From IMG/VR virus record IMGVR_UViG_3300005095_000128, positions 19,582-83,581 of that record: a stretch of DNA of 64,000 nt, one strand, 5' to 3'. Numbering within the stretch: position 1 is the first letter of the stretch; every line of letters begins with the position of its first letter. This document shows, piece after piece, positions 23,967 through 31,284 of the stretch. This DNA is from a virus. A program made the translations under genes and the position numbers. Under the pieces are notes generated by a model. It was given only the letters and a program-made list of their open reading frames with translations, was not told the origin of the DNA and searched no databases.

Positions 23967-24660
23967 CTACTACTCCGTGCCAGAGCTTGCGGAGATCCTC
24001 GGAGTATCGCGCACAACGATCTACCGGCGTATCGAGAAGCTACGCTTGCGACGTTTCCGCGACAAGAACGGGCACATCTACCTAACACCCAATAGCGCCG
24101 AGCGGCTCATGCAGTCCTTTCCTGGCGAGGTGACGCATGAGTGGATTCCAGGGTGGATCACAACGGGCGAAGCAGTAGAGCGCTACGGATTCACGAAGGC
24201 GACTTTCAAGTGGTGGATTATCACCGGTAAGGTACGTGGCAAGCGCTACCGTCACCTGTGGATCATGGACCCGCGCTCGGTGGAGGAGTACATCGCTAAG
24301 CGCAACACGGCTCCGCAAGGATGGGTTCCGGTTCGCGAAGTAGCCAAGCGCACCGGACGCACCACGAAGTCGGTTATTCGCCTTGCGCGGGCAAACGGGT
24401 GGCCGTTACGCAAGTACCGCCACGACGGGTATCTTGTCTTCCACATTCGGAAGAGCGATGCACGGATTCTCGAATCCGTCGATGAGCTAGTTCCCGTCTC
24501 GAAGTATCTTCGCGAACGCTACGGGCTTAGCGATAGGGCGATCGAGCGCGTCGTAAAGCGGCTCGACGGGCGCATCGTTCGCCTTGCGTACCGCGAGCGG
24601 TTTGCCAAGCAAGAAGACATCGAGGAGGCTTATCATGCGACTTTCGGTAAAGCTTCTTAA
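23911..24660 (+). CDS. Protein with four tandem helix-turn-helix units
   Basis: The protein has 249 residues from ATG 23911. Four successive segments of ~55-60 residues each look like an excisionase/MerR-type HTH: SVPELAEILGVSRTTIYRRI, TTGEAVERYGFTKATFKWWI, PVREVAKRTGRTTKSVIRLA and PVSKYLRERYGLSDRAIERV. A -10 box (TATCAT) ends 9 nt before the ATG, so it may also have its own leaderless promoter. It could bind repeated sites or organise DNA. No ligand domain is visible. Confidence 0.68.
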   Translation: MARSTSNPSRKSSSNPPDSYYSVPELAEILGVSRTTIYRRIEKLRLRRFRDKNGHIYLTPNSAERLMQSFPGEVTHEWIPGWITTGEAVERYGFTKATFKWWIITGKVRGKRYRHLWIMDPRSVEEYIAKRNTAPQGWVPVREVAKRTGRTTKSVIRLARANGWPLRKYRHDGYLVFHIRKSDARILESVDELVPVSKYLRERYGLSDRAIERVVKRLDGRIVRLAYRERFAKQEDIEEAYHATFGKAS

Positions 24661-24976
24661 CGAGGTGGCTGAGCGTCTCGAGCGCAAGAACCGCGCGTAT
24701 GCCGGCGGCCAGCACAAACACATCAACTTCATTATTGGCAAGGACGTACTCAACTACGACGAGGCGTGGCAGGCGGCGCTGGCCTACGCGACAAAGCATA
24801 TCGCGACCCTACTCACGTGGTTTAGAGAAGGCAAACTCCCGGAGGACAGCGAGAGGGTGGCCGAGGTGCTCGGCGACATCATCGCGTACATGGCACTCAT
24901 CTACGAGATTCACGAGGAGGCAAAGCGTGCCGAGGAAGAAGGCGATCACTGGGTCTCGTCGACAACTTACCCGTGA
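24635..24976 (+). CDS. All-helical protein, possibly DUF1599/Nmad1-like or MazG-like
   Basis: The protein has 113 residues from ATG 24635 (GAGGAGG upstream). The sequence LERKNRAYAGGQHKHINFII followed by VAEVLGDIIAYMALIYEIH recalls small phage proteins of the nucleotide-modification-associated or MazG-like all-alpha type. A role in nucleotide metabolism is tentative. Confidence 0.5.
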   Translation: MRLSVKLLNEVAERLERKNRAYAGGQHKHINFIIGKDVLNYDEAWQAALAYATKHIATLLTWFREGKLPEDSERVAEVLGDIIAYMALIYEIHEEAKRAEEEGDHWVSSTTYP

Positions 24977-25160
24977 GCAACTTGCCGAGTTTGCACCAAA
25001 GCTCAAGGAGGCCAAGCGCATCGCGAACAAGAACCCCGTGCTAGGGTACTTCAAGATTCGCGCGATCATCGAAGAGTTAGAGCGACGCTACGGCGTCAAA
25101 GATGGGCGTGAGTACCTGGCAGAGATCGAGGCCATCGGGAAGGAAGATGATACAGGGTAG
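24927..25160 (+). CDS. Small basic helical protein
   Basis: The protein has 77 residues from the GTG at 24927, with GAGGAGG upstream. It has a basic N-terminus (MPRKKAITGSRRQLTREQLA) and helices with alternating charge (IRAIIEELERRYGV). It may bind nucleic acid; no family was recognised. Confidence 0.48.
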   Translation: MPRKKAITGSRRQLTREQLAEFAPKLKEAKRIANKNPVLGYFKIRAIIEELERRYGVKDGREYLAEIEAIGKEDDTG

Positions 25161-25341
25161 GATCGTTTACCGCGTCGCAAGGGGCGGGCCGCTTGATGGC
25201 TTCCGGCTCGCCACGCTCGAGGACGACAGAGAAATCATCGTTAGGCTGGATGACGGCAAGTACGTTTACGAGGTGCACGAAAACGAGTTGAGATACGTTG
25301 GGGTGCTCTATGAAGATGGAGGAGAGGCCGAAGATCGTTGA
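25147..25341 (+). CDS. Small beta-rich protein, unknown
   Basis: The protein has 64 residues (MIQGRIVYRVARGGPLDGFR...), predicted mostly strands with an acidic end. GGAAG lies before the ATG, and both ends overlap neighbouring genes. Confidence 0.48.
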   Translation: MIQGRIVYRVARGGPLDGFRLATLEDDREIIVRLDDGKYVYEVHENELRYVGVLYEDGGEAEDR

Positions 25342-25756
25342 GCTCACGAACGTGCTTTGGGAGCTCGCGAAGCTATCGGCCGAAGCCGTATGCGAGCAAA
25401 ACGGCTCACGAGCCGGTGTGACGGCACACGCGGCCGAGTTCTGCTACCTAGTTGAGAGCCTACAATATGACAACATCGCAACGCTAAACACCTTCGGCGA
25501 GGTTGACGAAGAGGCTTATAGCTCGGTTGTGTACGTTGCCGAGCGCTCGTCTACCATCGATGGGAACGACACGTTCGAGGTGCACGATGACTACCGCGTG
25601 GTTTATCACCAGCCGACCGGTAGGGTATTCGCCGTGCGCAATGACGTGACGGAAGGAACCTACGACCTTGGCGGCAACGTAGTGCTCGTCGTGCACGCTA
25701 TGAACGACCTCGAGGCACTCTTTGCCAAGGAGCTCGATCAACCAAAAGCCTTTTAA
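25310..25756 (+). CDS. Unknown protein, last gene of the early operon
   Basis: The protein has 148 residues. A helical first half (LWELAKLSAEAVCEQNG) is followed by a beta-rich second half (YRVVYHQPTGRVFAVRNDVT). A strong hairpin follows 14 nt after the stop. No family was recognised. Confidence 0.52.
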   Translation: MKMEERPKIVELTNVLWELAKLSAEAVCEQNGSRAGVTAHAAEFCYLVESLQYDNIATLNTFGEVDEEAYSSVVYVAERSSTIDGNDTFEVHDDYRVVYHQPTGRVFAVRNDVTEGTYDLGGNVVLVVHAMNDLEALFAKELDQPKAF

Positions 25757-25770
25757 GCGAGCAAAGTAAA

Positions 25771-25795
25771 CCGGCGCCGGTTGTTCCGGCGCCGG
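25771..25795 (+). terminator. Strong hairpin ending the early operon
   Basis: A perfect 10-bp stem of CCGGCGCCGG repeated around TTGTT, followed by ATGTTTTAC. The stem is self-complementary and could work in both directions. Confidence 0.7.
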
Positions 25796-25818
25796 ATGTT
25801 TTACCTAGAAGGGGCGCT

Positions 25819-26006
25819 TTGAACCGACCCGACCTGACCCGCCTAGTCTATCCGGTAAGGAGGCTCCTATGAGGAACGAACCTGGGAGGGTGCTCAGCTC
25901 TGGCACTTGCCGCGCCCACGGCCTTGGAAAGGAGGTGCGATGATCCGGTTAAAACCCCCGCGCTGATGGACCCGAGGAGGTGATAGCCTTGCACCGCCCC
26001 TTCTAG
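25819..26006 (+). other. Chain of five coupled tiny ORFs with strong ribosome sites
   Basis: No gene over 60 codons lies between 25757 and 26069. Instead there are ORFs of 17 (TTG 25819), 24 (ATG 25869), 8 (ATG 25940), 5 (ATG 25966) and 5 (TTG 25989) residues. The first four join by ATGA or TGATG overlaps. Ribosome sites include AAGGAGG, AAAGGAGGTG (10 nt complementary to the usual 16S 3' end) and GAGGAGGTGAT. They may be translated peptides, a leader-type control region, or a decoy for ribosomes. Confidence 0.4.
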
Positions 26007-26012
26007 GTTTTG

Positions 26013-26040
26013 GCCAGGAGGGCTTTCCTCCTTGGCTACC
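26013..26040. terminator. Hairpin between convergent transcripts
   Basis: GGCCAGGAGG pairs with CCTCCTTGGC across a GCTTT loop with one bulge. It lies between the tiny-ORF chain and the end of the dUTPase gene. No clear U-tract is present on either strand. Confidence 0.35.
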
Positions 26041-26069
26041 TAGATCATACTAACCGCACGCGGCGTGTG

Positions 26070-26570
26070 TCAACCCTTCTTCTTGCGCCGGCGCTTTGGC
26101 CTAGCGGACTCCCAGCGCTCCTCGTTGACGTTGGCCTTCTCGAAGTAGGTCTTGAGCACGTCGTCGCGCTCGATGCCGAACTCCTCACCAAGGCGTAGTA
26201 GGAGGTACGGAACACGCCTCGAAAAGCGCACGCTACCGGCCGCCGCAAGGATGTGCCTGATCGTATCCGGCATGTCCTTTGGTGTCACGTCTTCGTAGAG
26301 TAATTGCGTGCCGTCAGCACGACCATCCTTTAACACGAGTGCAAGTGCGAAGTGCAGCACGTCGGCGAGTTCTTCGGTGGCACGCTCCTTGTCGGTGACG
26401 AAAGCGTCGCCGTGGCGCTTCCACCACGCCCACTTGCCTTTGACCGCGTTCAAAAACTCTCCGAGCTCGGCGACGAGCGCAACCACAAGCTCGCCACGGG
26501 TCGGCTTGTACTCGAGCTTGTCCTGTAGCTCGCGTTGTCGTTCTAGGGTATCGGCTAGGCTATACATCAT
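26070..26570 (-). CDS. dUTPase, all-alpha (dimeric) family
   Basis: The protein has 166 residues. It shows the all-alpha NTP pyrophosphatase pattern of dimeric dUTPases: LQDKLEYKPTRGELVVALVA, ELGEFLNAVKGKWAWWKRHG, then EELADVLHFALAL, with the paired acidic EL.E and E.AD motifs that bind Mg. It converts dUTP to dUMP, the substrate of ThyX. The basic C-terminus (ARPKRRRKKKG) is unusual. The ATG overlaps the stop of the HU-like gene. Confidence 0.8.
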   Translation of the reverse strand: MMYSLADTLERQRELQDKLEYKPTRGELVVALVAELGEFLNAVKGKWAWWKRHGDAFVTDKERATEELADVLHFALALVLKDGRADGTQLLYEDVTPKDMPDTIRHILAAAGSVRFSRRVPYLLLRLGEEFGIERDDVLKTYFEKANVNEERWESARPKRRRKKKG

Positions 26571-26857
26571 CCCTCCTCGATGGCCTTCTTCTGTTGCAAC
26601 CGAGGTGCCGGGTTGAGCTTCACCATGCGCCGGCGCACGCGCATACCGCGAATGTCGCCGCCGAAGTTCACACTAAACAGCCGTTCGTGCGGAACGAACT
26701 TGCCGCACTTTGCAAACATGACATGGTTGCCCTTCACGAGCACCTCGTCCTTGATGAGATCACAGTACGCACGCAAGACGGCTTCAACGTCTTGCTGGCG
26801 CACCCCGGTGCGCTTGGCGATTTCGCGCTTAATGTCGAGCATCTTCCACGTCTTCAT
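26567..26857 (-). CDS. HU/IHF-like DNA-binding protein
   Basis: The protein has 96 residues from ATG 26857, with GGGGGTTGG upstream. HU-family features are visible: helical start (KREIAKRTGVRQQDVEAVLR), FAKCGKFVPHERL in place of the usual FG.F motif, and the arm leading to KLNPAPRLQQ near the end. HU proteins bend DNA and assist replication or packaging. It is transcribed with dUTPase from the promoter at 26995. Confidence 0.72.
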   Translation of the reverse strand: MKTWKMLDIKREIAKRTGVRQQDVEAVLRAYCDLIKDEVLVKGNHVMFAKCGKFVPHERLFSVNFGGDIRGMRVRRRMVKLNPAPRLQQKKAIEEG

Positions 26858-26887
26858 GTTCCAACCCCCTAACACACATAGCGGAAT

Positions 26888-26987
26888 GTGCGCGGATTTC
26901 TTTATCCGCGCACACCCAGAGTGAGGCAAGGAAGGCGTGCCCCGTTCGGCCTCGCCCTTTTGGTTTTGTCACGGGCTACCGCCCGTG
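26888..26987 (-). promoter_or_regulatory. Structured 5' leader of the HU/dUTPase mRNA
   Basis: The transcript should start near 26988 and run 130 nt before the first ATG. Two hairpins are visible: CACGGGC-TACC-GCCCGTG at 26970-26987 and a 10-bp stem GTGCGCGGAT/ATCCGCGCAC at 26888-26913. A long structured leader is unusual in this genome, so it may control translation. Confidence 0.45.
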
Positions 26988-26994
26988 CAATAGA

Positions 26995-27023
26995 AGCATA
27001 GCGCATTAGGTGCCCCTTGTCAA
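26995..27023 (-). promoter_or_regulatory. Consensus sigma70-like promoter for HU/dUTPase
   Basis: Minus strand: TTGACA, 17 nt, TATGCT. It is the closest match to the bacterial consensus in the window and is divergent to the promoter at 27027. Confidence 0.7.
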
Positions 27024-27026
27024 GGG

Positions 27027-27055
27027 TTGCATATATGTCGCACACGTGCTATGTT
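27027..27055 (+). promoter_or_regulatory. Promoter with leaderless geometry
   Basis: TTGCAT, 17 nt, TATGTT, with TG one base before the -10. The -10 box ends 6 nt before ATG 27062. Confidence 0.6.
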
Positions 27056-27061
27056 GCTCGT

Positions 27062-27424
27062 ATGAACGGTGCGTGGCGTAGCAAAGAGGTCACGGTTGGC
27101 TACCTTTGCCGCATTGGCGAGGTGATTTTTGTTTATGAGGCTGGCCACGCACCGCCAAGTATCACCATCCCCATCCCAGTTACGTTGCCACGTGTCGTGG
27201 AAGGCAAGGAACTCCAGTCTATTCTTCTAGCAAAACCAGAGATCGTCGATCAATGGATGAAGTTCCCGCTCAACATCGGAGATCGAGTCGTGCACCTTGT
27301 CGTCTACGGAAGTGGCCACGAGTGTAGCCGACACTTTAGGTGCGAGTTCGGTGACGACTTTTTCCACAAGATGGCGCACGTGCTCAACGCGATCAACCGC
27401 GCGTTGCGCGGAGGTGGTAAGTGA
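27062..27424 (+). CDS. Unknown accessory protein
   Basis: The protein has 120 residues from ATG 27062, placed by the promoter that ends 6 nt upstream. It is beta-rich at first (VTVGYLCRIGEVIFVYEAG) with a helical end. No family was recognised. It is co-transcribed with the next gene. Confidence 0.55.
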   Translation: MNGAWRSKEVTVGYLCRIGEVIFVYEAGHAPPSITIPIPVTLPRVVEGKELQSILLAKPEIVDQWMKFPLNIGDRVVHLVVYGSGHECSRHFRCEFGDDFFHKMAHVLNAINRALRGGGK

Positions 27425-27912
27425 TGGAAAGCAAATGTGAACTGGTTAAGGTTAGCATAGCTGAGGCTGCCGATGGCATTGCATGGTTGTTGCTAAACCG
27501 ACACGAGCATATGTGGCTTGCGGCAAAGTTCGCCGCGATTTTGACAGAGCGTTTCGCGCGTATGGATGATGTAAGCGACGACGAACTCGTCGACACAATC
27601 CTGGCGTGGGGAGTGCGCTATTTGTACAACCATACCAATGGTTCCGTACACTTTCCGCACCACTCACTCTTTGCGTTCATTGCAGTAGCATCTCGACGGT
27701 ATGTGCTCACTTTAGATGGGCTCGGGCGCGTCTTGAGTGACACGTGGAGCTTGCGCTTTTCACTTACACAACGTGCACTAGGCGCGGATAGCGAACTCAT
27801 TGTTCGCGTAGGTGGAGCGATTTCGGAAGCGCTTGATCAGATCGGAATGCACGAGCTTGCATCCGATGTGTCGCTATCCACGGAAAGCATGCTAGTGCTC
27901 GAGGCTAGTTAG
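27424..27912 (+). CDS. Unknown helical protein
   Basis: The protein has 162 residues. The ATG follows GGAGGTGGTAAGTG and overlaps the previous stop by 1 nt. It is mostly helical (GIAWLLLNRHEHMWLAAKFA). The end overlaps the convergent gene by 4 nt, with no terminator between them. Confidence 0.52.
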   Translation: MESKCELVKVSIAEAADGIAWLLLNRHEHMWLAAKFAAILTERFARMDDVSDDELVDTILAWGVRYLYNHTNGSVHFPHHSLFAFIAVASRRYVLTLDGLGRVLSDTWSLRFSLTQRALGADSELIVRVGGAISEALDQIGMHELASDVSLSTESMLVLEAS

Positions 27913-28316
27913 AGCTCGAGTTCAAAAGCAGCAAGCTGTGCGGGTGCGCAACCGAGCGACGGGTCGATGATACTCACGGATACGCCGATGCTACCGTACT
28001 GCATGCAACCAGAGCGCAACATGACCATGATCGACCCGAAGTAATGGCCATCTAAGTTGAACATCAACGACGTGCCATTGCTAACGTGCGTAACCCGCAC
28101 GCGCTTGCTAGCGGCAACCTCCTTCACCTTGCCGCTCTCGTCTAGAATTACGTTGGCCGCATCTTTTGCTCCGTTGCGCACGATGAGCATGCGTGTCTCG
28201 CCATCGATGGCTACGCTGATTTGGTCTTTGCCGTAGTGCGCGTCGTCGAGTTCAATGCGGAACCCGTCGTCAAAGACGATCACCTTCGCATTTGGTTTAA
28301 TACGCCTAACCCTCAT
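27909..28316 (-). CDS. Unknown all-beta protein
   Basis: The protein has 135 residues from ATG 28316, placed by a -10 box that ends 9 nt upstream. It consists of repeated short strands (KVIVFDDGFRIELDDAHYG). It resembles in style the all-beta unknowns at 33487-37905. No family was recognised. Confidence 0.52.
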   Translation of the reverse strand: MRVRRIKPNAKVIVFDDGFRIELDDAHYGKDQISVAIDGETRMLIVRNGAKDAANVILDESGKVKEVAASKRVRVTHVSNGTSLMFNLDGHYFGSIMVMLRSGCMQYGSIGVSVSIIDPSLGCAPAQLAAFELEL

Positions 28317-28325
28317 CTCGCCGAC

Positions 28326-28355
28326 ATTATAGCGGCGTTGTGGTGAGGTTGCCAA
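28326..28355 (-). promoter_or_regulatory. Promoter with leaderless geometry
   Basis: Minus strand: TTGGCA, 18 nt, TATAAT; the -10 ends 9 nt before ATG 28316. A rightward -10 box (TATGCT, 28356-28361) abuts it and would serve the XRE gene. Confidence 0.58.
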
Positions 28356-28374
28356 TATGCTAACATCTGAGGTG

Positions 28375-28665
28375 ATGGAAGTCGGGCTCTACACGATCGA
28401 CAAAAGTAAGCCGGTGGATAGCATTGCTCGCGTGATCCGCCGCACACGAGAGCGTCGCGGGATTCCACAGCGCGAACTTGCCGCGAGGACCGGCAAGACG
28501 CGCACGACGCTAAGTAGGATGGAGTCTGGCAAGCACGACTTGCGCATTAGCACGATCGTCGAGTTGCTCGACGAGCTCGGCATGGAGCTCATTGCCGTTG
28601 ACCGTGATACGGCGGCAATGCTACGCGACATGTTCGAGCTTGACAAAGAGAGAGACGCGGGTTAA
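28375..28665 (+). CDS. XRE-family helix-turn-helix regulator
   Basis: The protein has 96 residues. The HTH is clear: IARVIRRTRERRGIPQRELA, then ARTGKTRTTLSRMESGKHDL. The ATG at 28357 overlaps the -10 box, so ATG 28375 is preferred. It may repress its own divergent promoters. It lies directly upstream of the Y-RNA/Ro60 locus and could control it. Confidence 0.72.
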   Translation: MEVGLYTIDKSKPVDSIARVIRRTRERRGIPQRELAARTGKTRTTLSRMESGKHDLRISTIVELLDELGMELIAVDRDTAAMLRDMFELDKERDAG

Positions 28666-28708
28666 GCTATTGGCGATGTCCGATACGGGCACCCGACAAC
28701 GAGCAAGC

Positions 28709-28816
28709 GCGAGCGGTATGCCGTGGCGGGTTATTGGGCGAATAGCTAGAGGTTCGACTCCTCACCATAGCGCGGTCAAACCGCGCGTGACTCCCGCCAC
28801 GAGTTCGACCGCTCGC
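28709..28816 (+). ncRNA. Y-RNA-like structured RNA 1 (YrlA-type)
   Basis: A 108-nt element closed by two perfect 9-bp stems: GCGAGCGGT (28709) with ACCGCTCGC (28808), and CGTGGCGGG (28722) with CCCGCCACG (28793). An internal loop ATGC/AGTTCG separates them. Inside are three hairpins: TATT/AATA, a tRNA T-arm mimic GAGG-TTCGACT-CCTC (28749-28763), and GCGCGGT-CAA-ACCGCGC (28770-28786). Bacterial Y RNAs of YrlA type pair a Ro-binding stem with a tRNA-like module and lie upstream of the Ro60 gene, exactly as here. Confidence 0.75.
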
Positions 28817-28833
28817 TTCTAATACGAGAATCT

Positions 28834-28930
28834 CCCCGGTATGCTGCAAGGGGTTACCGAATGTGGATCGGGACACCCTGCTAAGGTGTACAAACCCCCT
28901 TGCGAACTTGACCGGGGTTGATTTTTATCT
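28834..28930 (+). ncRNA. Y-RNA-like structured RNA 2
   Basis: The outer stem CCCCGGT (28834) pairs with ACCGGGG (28911). An internal loop ATGCT/GAACTTG is followed by a 10-bp stem GCAAGGGGTT (28846) with AACCCCCTTGC (28893, one bulge). The inner hairpin is ACACC-CTGCTAA-GGTGT. The 3' end TTGATTTTTAT is U-rich, as at a terminator. The internal loop repeats that of RNA 1 (GGTATGC opposite TT(C)GACC). The 3' strand TTGACC resembles the UUGAC side of the Ro-binding helix. Confidence 0.72.
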
Positions 28931-28964
28931 CTAGGGGTGATAAGCTTGCTACCGGGAGGATGAG

Positions 28965-30467
28965 ATGCAGGTTAACCGTGTAAAGGGTATGTATAATAGT
29001 GCTCGTTCAAAGCTTCCTGGCCGCGAACATGAGATGACCTATAACGACGCCGGTGGCGCCGTCTTCATCGACGATGCGAAGCGACTCGAGCGGTTCATCA
29101 TTCTCGGCATCGACGAGGGGACGATCTACGCTACGCCGGAAGAAATCCATGAGCGTACCATCGAGCTTATTCGCGAGCTTCCCTATGAGACCTTCAAGCG
29201 CGTCATGATCGAGGCGGCACCGAAAGCGTGGCGCAAGCGGAACCCGATTGCGGCCATTGCGATCCGCGCCGCCCTTACCGACGATCGCGCTCTCATTTTC
29301 AACGATTTGCTACCGAACCTTCCTGGCTTGTTCAAGACGCCCTCCGACCTGCTTTACTTCGCCTCCATGTACCGTGGCGCGTTCAGGAAGCCGTTTAGCC
29401 GCTCGGTGCGCCGGTTCGTCCAGCGCAAGCTCCACGACTTCGACGACTACCAGCTTGCCAAGTACCGCAAGCGCTATGGCATTTCCACGAGCGATCTCCT
29501 AAAGCTCGCGCACCCGCACCCTGGCGATCGCAACGCTGTCTTCCACTACCTCCTGGATGGTGAATACACCGACGAACTTGCCGGCACCATCTTCGAGGGC
29601 CTCAAGCTGGCCAACATCGCCGGTACGGTCGACGAGGTGCTCAAGGTCGCCGAGCGCTTCAACCTCTCGTGGGAGATGCTCCCCTCGTGGGCGCTCAAGG
29701 ATGCGGACACCTGGGTTGGCCTCTACCGCATGGGCAAGATTCCGGCAATGGCGCTCCTGCGCAACGCATGGCGCTTTGACCGGGATGGCGTACCAGGCGA
29801 TGTTTTCGATAGCGTTGTGGAAGATCTCTCCAAGATCCACCGCCGTGGCGTGCACCCCGGGTACATCCTGACGGCCGCCATCGAGTTAAAGCGCCGCAAC
29901 GCAAGCTACGATTTGGTCGATGCGCTCTTCAAGGCGTTCGACGCCGCATCGAGTAGCAACGCTGCGCACGACATGCGCATCGGGCTTGCCATCGACAATA
30001 GCGGCTCCATGTGGTGGGGCATGATCGGTGGGATGTTGCGCCTCGAGGCCGCACTCGCGCTTGGTAGCGTGATCGACTCTGCCTTCCGGCGCGTATCGGT
30101 GACCTACTTTAGCAATAGAGCGTACAACCTCAACATCCGCCCGCGTTCCGCGCTCGATAGCTTCGAGGATACGTTGCGCGAGTATAGCGGAGGCACTAGC
30201 GTGGCTAGCGCTCTAAGCCACCTTGCCGATCGCCGTGGCGACGGATACGACGCGACCGTAGTGATCACCGACGAGCAGAACTGGGCTGGCGAGAGCGTGC
30301 AGATGACCTACCAGCGGCACAAGAAGACGCTTGGCAAGCTCATCATCGTGACCGTTGACGCTAGCGCGAAGGGCTCGCTCACCGACCCCAAGGATCCTGA
30401 CCAGGTGACGGTCGTCGGCTTGGTGCCCGAGATCGACAAGGTGATCGCTGAGTTCGTGCGCGGGTAA
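28965..30467 (+). CDS. rsr: Ro60/Rsr-like TROVE-domain RNA-binding protein
   Basis: The protein has 500 residues, close to Ro60 (~530). The N-terminal ~320 residues form the helical-repeat TROVE ring (PYETFKRVMIEAAPKAWRKR, then RNAVFHYLLDGEYTDELAG). The C-terminal von Willebrand A domain has the metal site DNSGSM (Asp344), YSGGTSVASAL and VVITDEQNW. Ro60 binds Y RNAs on its outer face and ends of misfolded RNAs in its cavity; in bacteria Y RNA can tether it to PNPase. Two Y-RNA-like elements lie directly upstream. GGGAGGATGAG precedes ATG 28965. Confidence 0.92.
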   Translation: MQVNRVKGMYNSARSKLPGREHEMTYNDAGGAVFIDDAKRLERFIILGIDEGTIYATPEEIHERTIELIRELPYETFKRVMIEAAPKAWRKRNPIAAIAIRAALTDDRALIFNDLLPNLPGLFKTPSDLLYFASMYRGAFRKPFSRSVRRFVQRKLHDFDDYQLAKYRKRYGISTSDLLKLAHPHPGDRNAVFHYLLDGEYTDELAGTIFEGLKLANIAGTVDEVLKVAERFNLSWEMLPSWALKDADTWVGLYRMGKIPAMALLRNAWRFDRDGVPGDVFDSVVEDLSKIHRRGVHPGYILTAAIELKRRNASYDLVDALFKAFDAASSSNAAHDMRIGLAIDNSGSMWWGMIGGMLRLEAALALGSVIDSAFRRVSVTYFSNRAYNLNIRPRSALDSFEDTLREYSGGTSVASALSHLADRRGDGYDATVVITDEQNWAGESVQMTYQRHKKTLGKLIIVTVDASAKGSLTDPKDPDQVTVVGLVPEIDKVIAEFVRG

Positions 30468-30469
30468 AC

Positions 30470-30859
30470 ATGGGCGTCGTGCACGTCTATAGCCCGAACT
30501 ACGGCTACTCCGGCAAGCTCCACCCGTGTCCGGTGTGCGGCTACGAATACGACCGCGGCGAGCACTACCTACAACGCCCGTGTCCCGTATGTGGCGCCGC
30601 CGAGCTCGAGGTCGAGAGCTTGCCGGAGCTTGTGCACGGCGCCGTCTCGACGTTCGTGCATAGGTATGGTATCCCGCGGCGTGAAATCGCCCAAGTTATT
30701 GGTATCTCGCCACACACGCTCAAGTCGTGGGAATACCGCAAGTGTACATATGAGCAGTTTGAGCGCTTTAGCGAGGCGATTCGCTTGATCGCCGCAGAGC
30801 GCAAGTTGTACGACGTGGCACGGCGTGAAGAGGCAGAGCACGAGAACGGAGGTGCATGA
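30470..30859 (+). CDS. Zinc ribbon plus HTH protein beside Ro60
   Basis: The protein has 129 residues. Two CPxCG pairs (HPCPVCGYEYD and RPCPVCGAAEL) form a rubredoxin-like zinc site in the first 45 residues. An HTH follows (IPRREIAQVIGISPHTLKSW). This is the layout of MqsA/YgiT-type regulators, but no toxin gene is adjacent. It starts 2 nt after the Ro60 stop, so it may belong to the same unit as a regulator. Confidence 0.65.
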   Translation: MGVVHVYSPNYGYSGKLHPCPVCGYEYDRGEHYLQRPCPVCGAAELEVESLPELVHGAVSTFVHRYGIPRREIAQVIGISPHTLKSWEYRKCTYEQFERFSEAIRLIAAERKLYDVARREEAEHENGGA

Positions 30860-31281
30860 TGGAATGGCTTGTCATTTGGTTCTACCTCATAGATGTCATC
30901 GACACTCTCAATATTCTTTCTGGTCTACTCGCACTTGCGGCTGCTGTCTTTGCTGGCATGGCATGGCTAGTGTCCATCATGACGCGATCGGAGCTAAGGA
31001 GCTATAGCGTACGCGACAATGAATCGGCACAGCGCATACTACTGGAGCAGTTTCGCATTGAGCGCAAGATCGCGATTGTACTCACCGTTGCATCCGTCTT
31101 GCTCACGACTATTAACGTGCTCGCACCATCCCGCACGACAATGGAAAGGATGCTAGCCGCAAAAGCGCTCGTTGAAGTTGTCAACACCGATGCAGCCAAG
31201 CGCATCATCCCGAAGAGCGTTGAGCTAATTGAACGCTACCTGGACAAAGCACTACGCGACGACGAAGACAACGGGAGGTAG
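30856..31281 (+). CDS. Membrane protein, about three helices
   Basis: The protein has 141 residues (or 140 from the second ATG). Hydrophobic segments are WLVIWFYLIDVIDTLNILSG, LALAAAVFAGMAWLVSIM and IAIVLTVASVLLTTINVLA, followed by a charged helical tail. The start overlaps the previous stop (ATGA). Role unknown. Confidence 0.55.
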   Translation: MMEWLVIWFYLIDVIDTLNILSGLLALAAAVFAGMAWLVSIMTRSELRSYSVRDNESAQRILLEQFRIERKIAIVLTVASVLLTTINVLAPSRTTMERMLAAKALVEVVNTDAAKRIIPKSVELIERYLDKALRDDEDNGR

Positions 31282-31284
31282 AGC

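Noticed and set aside
28676-28772. tRNA or tmRNA ending in the GAGG-TTCGACT-CCTC arm
   Set aside because: The possible acceptor GCTATTG/CCATAGC has a mismatch, no anticodon arm fits, and the nested 9-bp stems plus adjacent Ro60 gene explain the T-arm better as a Y-RNA tRNA mimic.
28873-28889. Anticodon-like loop CTGCTAA (would read Ser) in RNA 2
   Set aside because: The 5-bp stem with 7-nt loop looks like an anticodon arm, but no T arm or acceptor stem is present around it.
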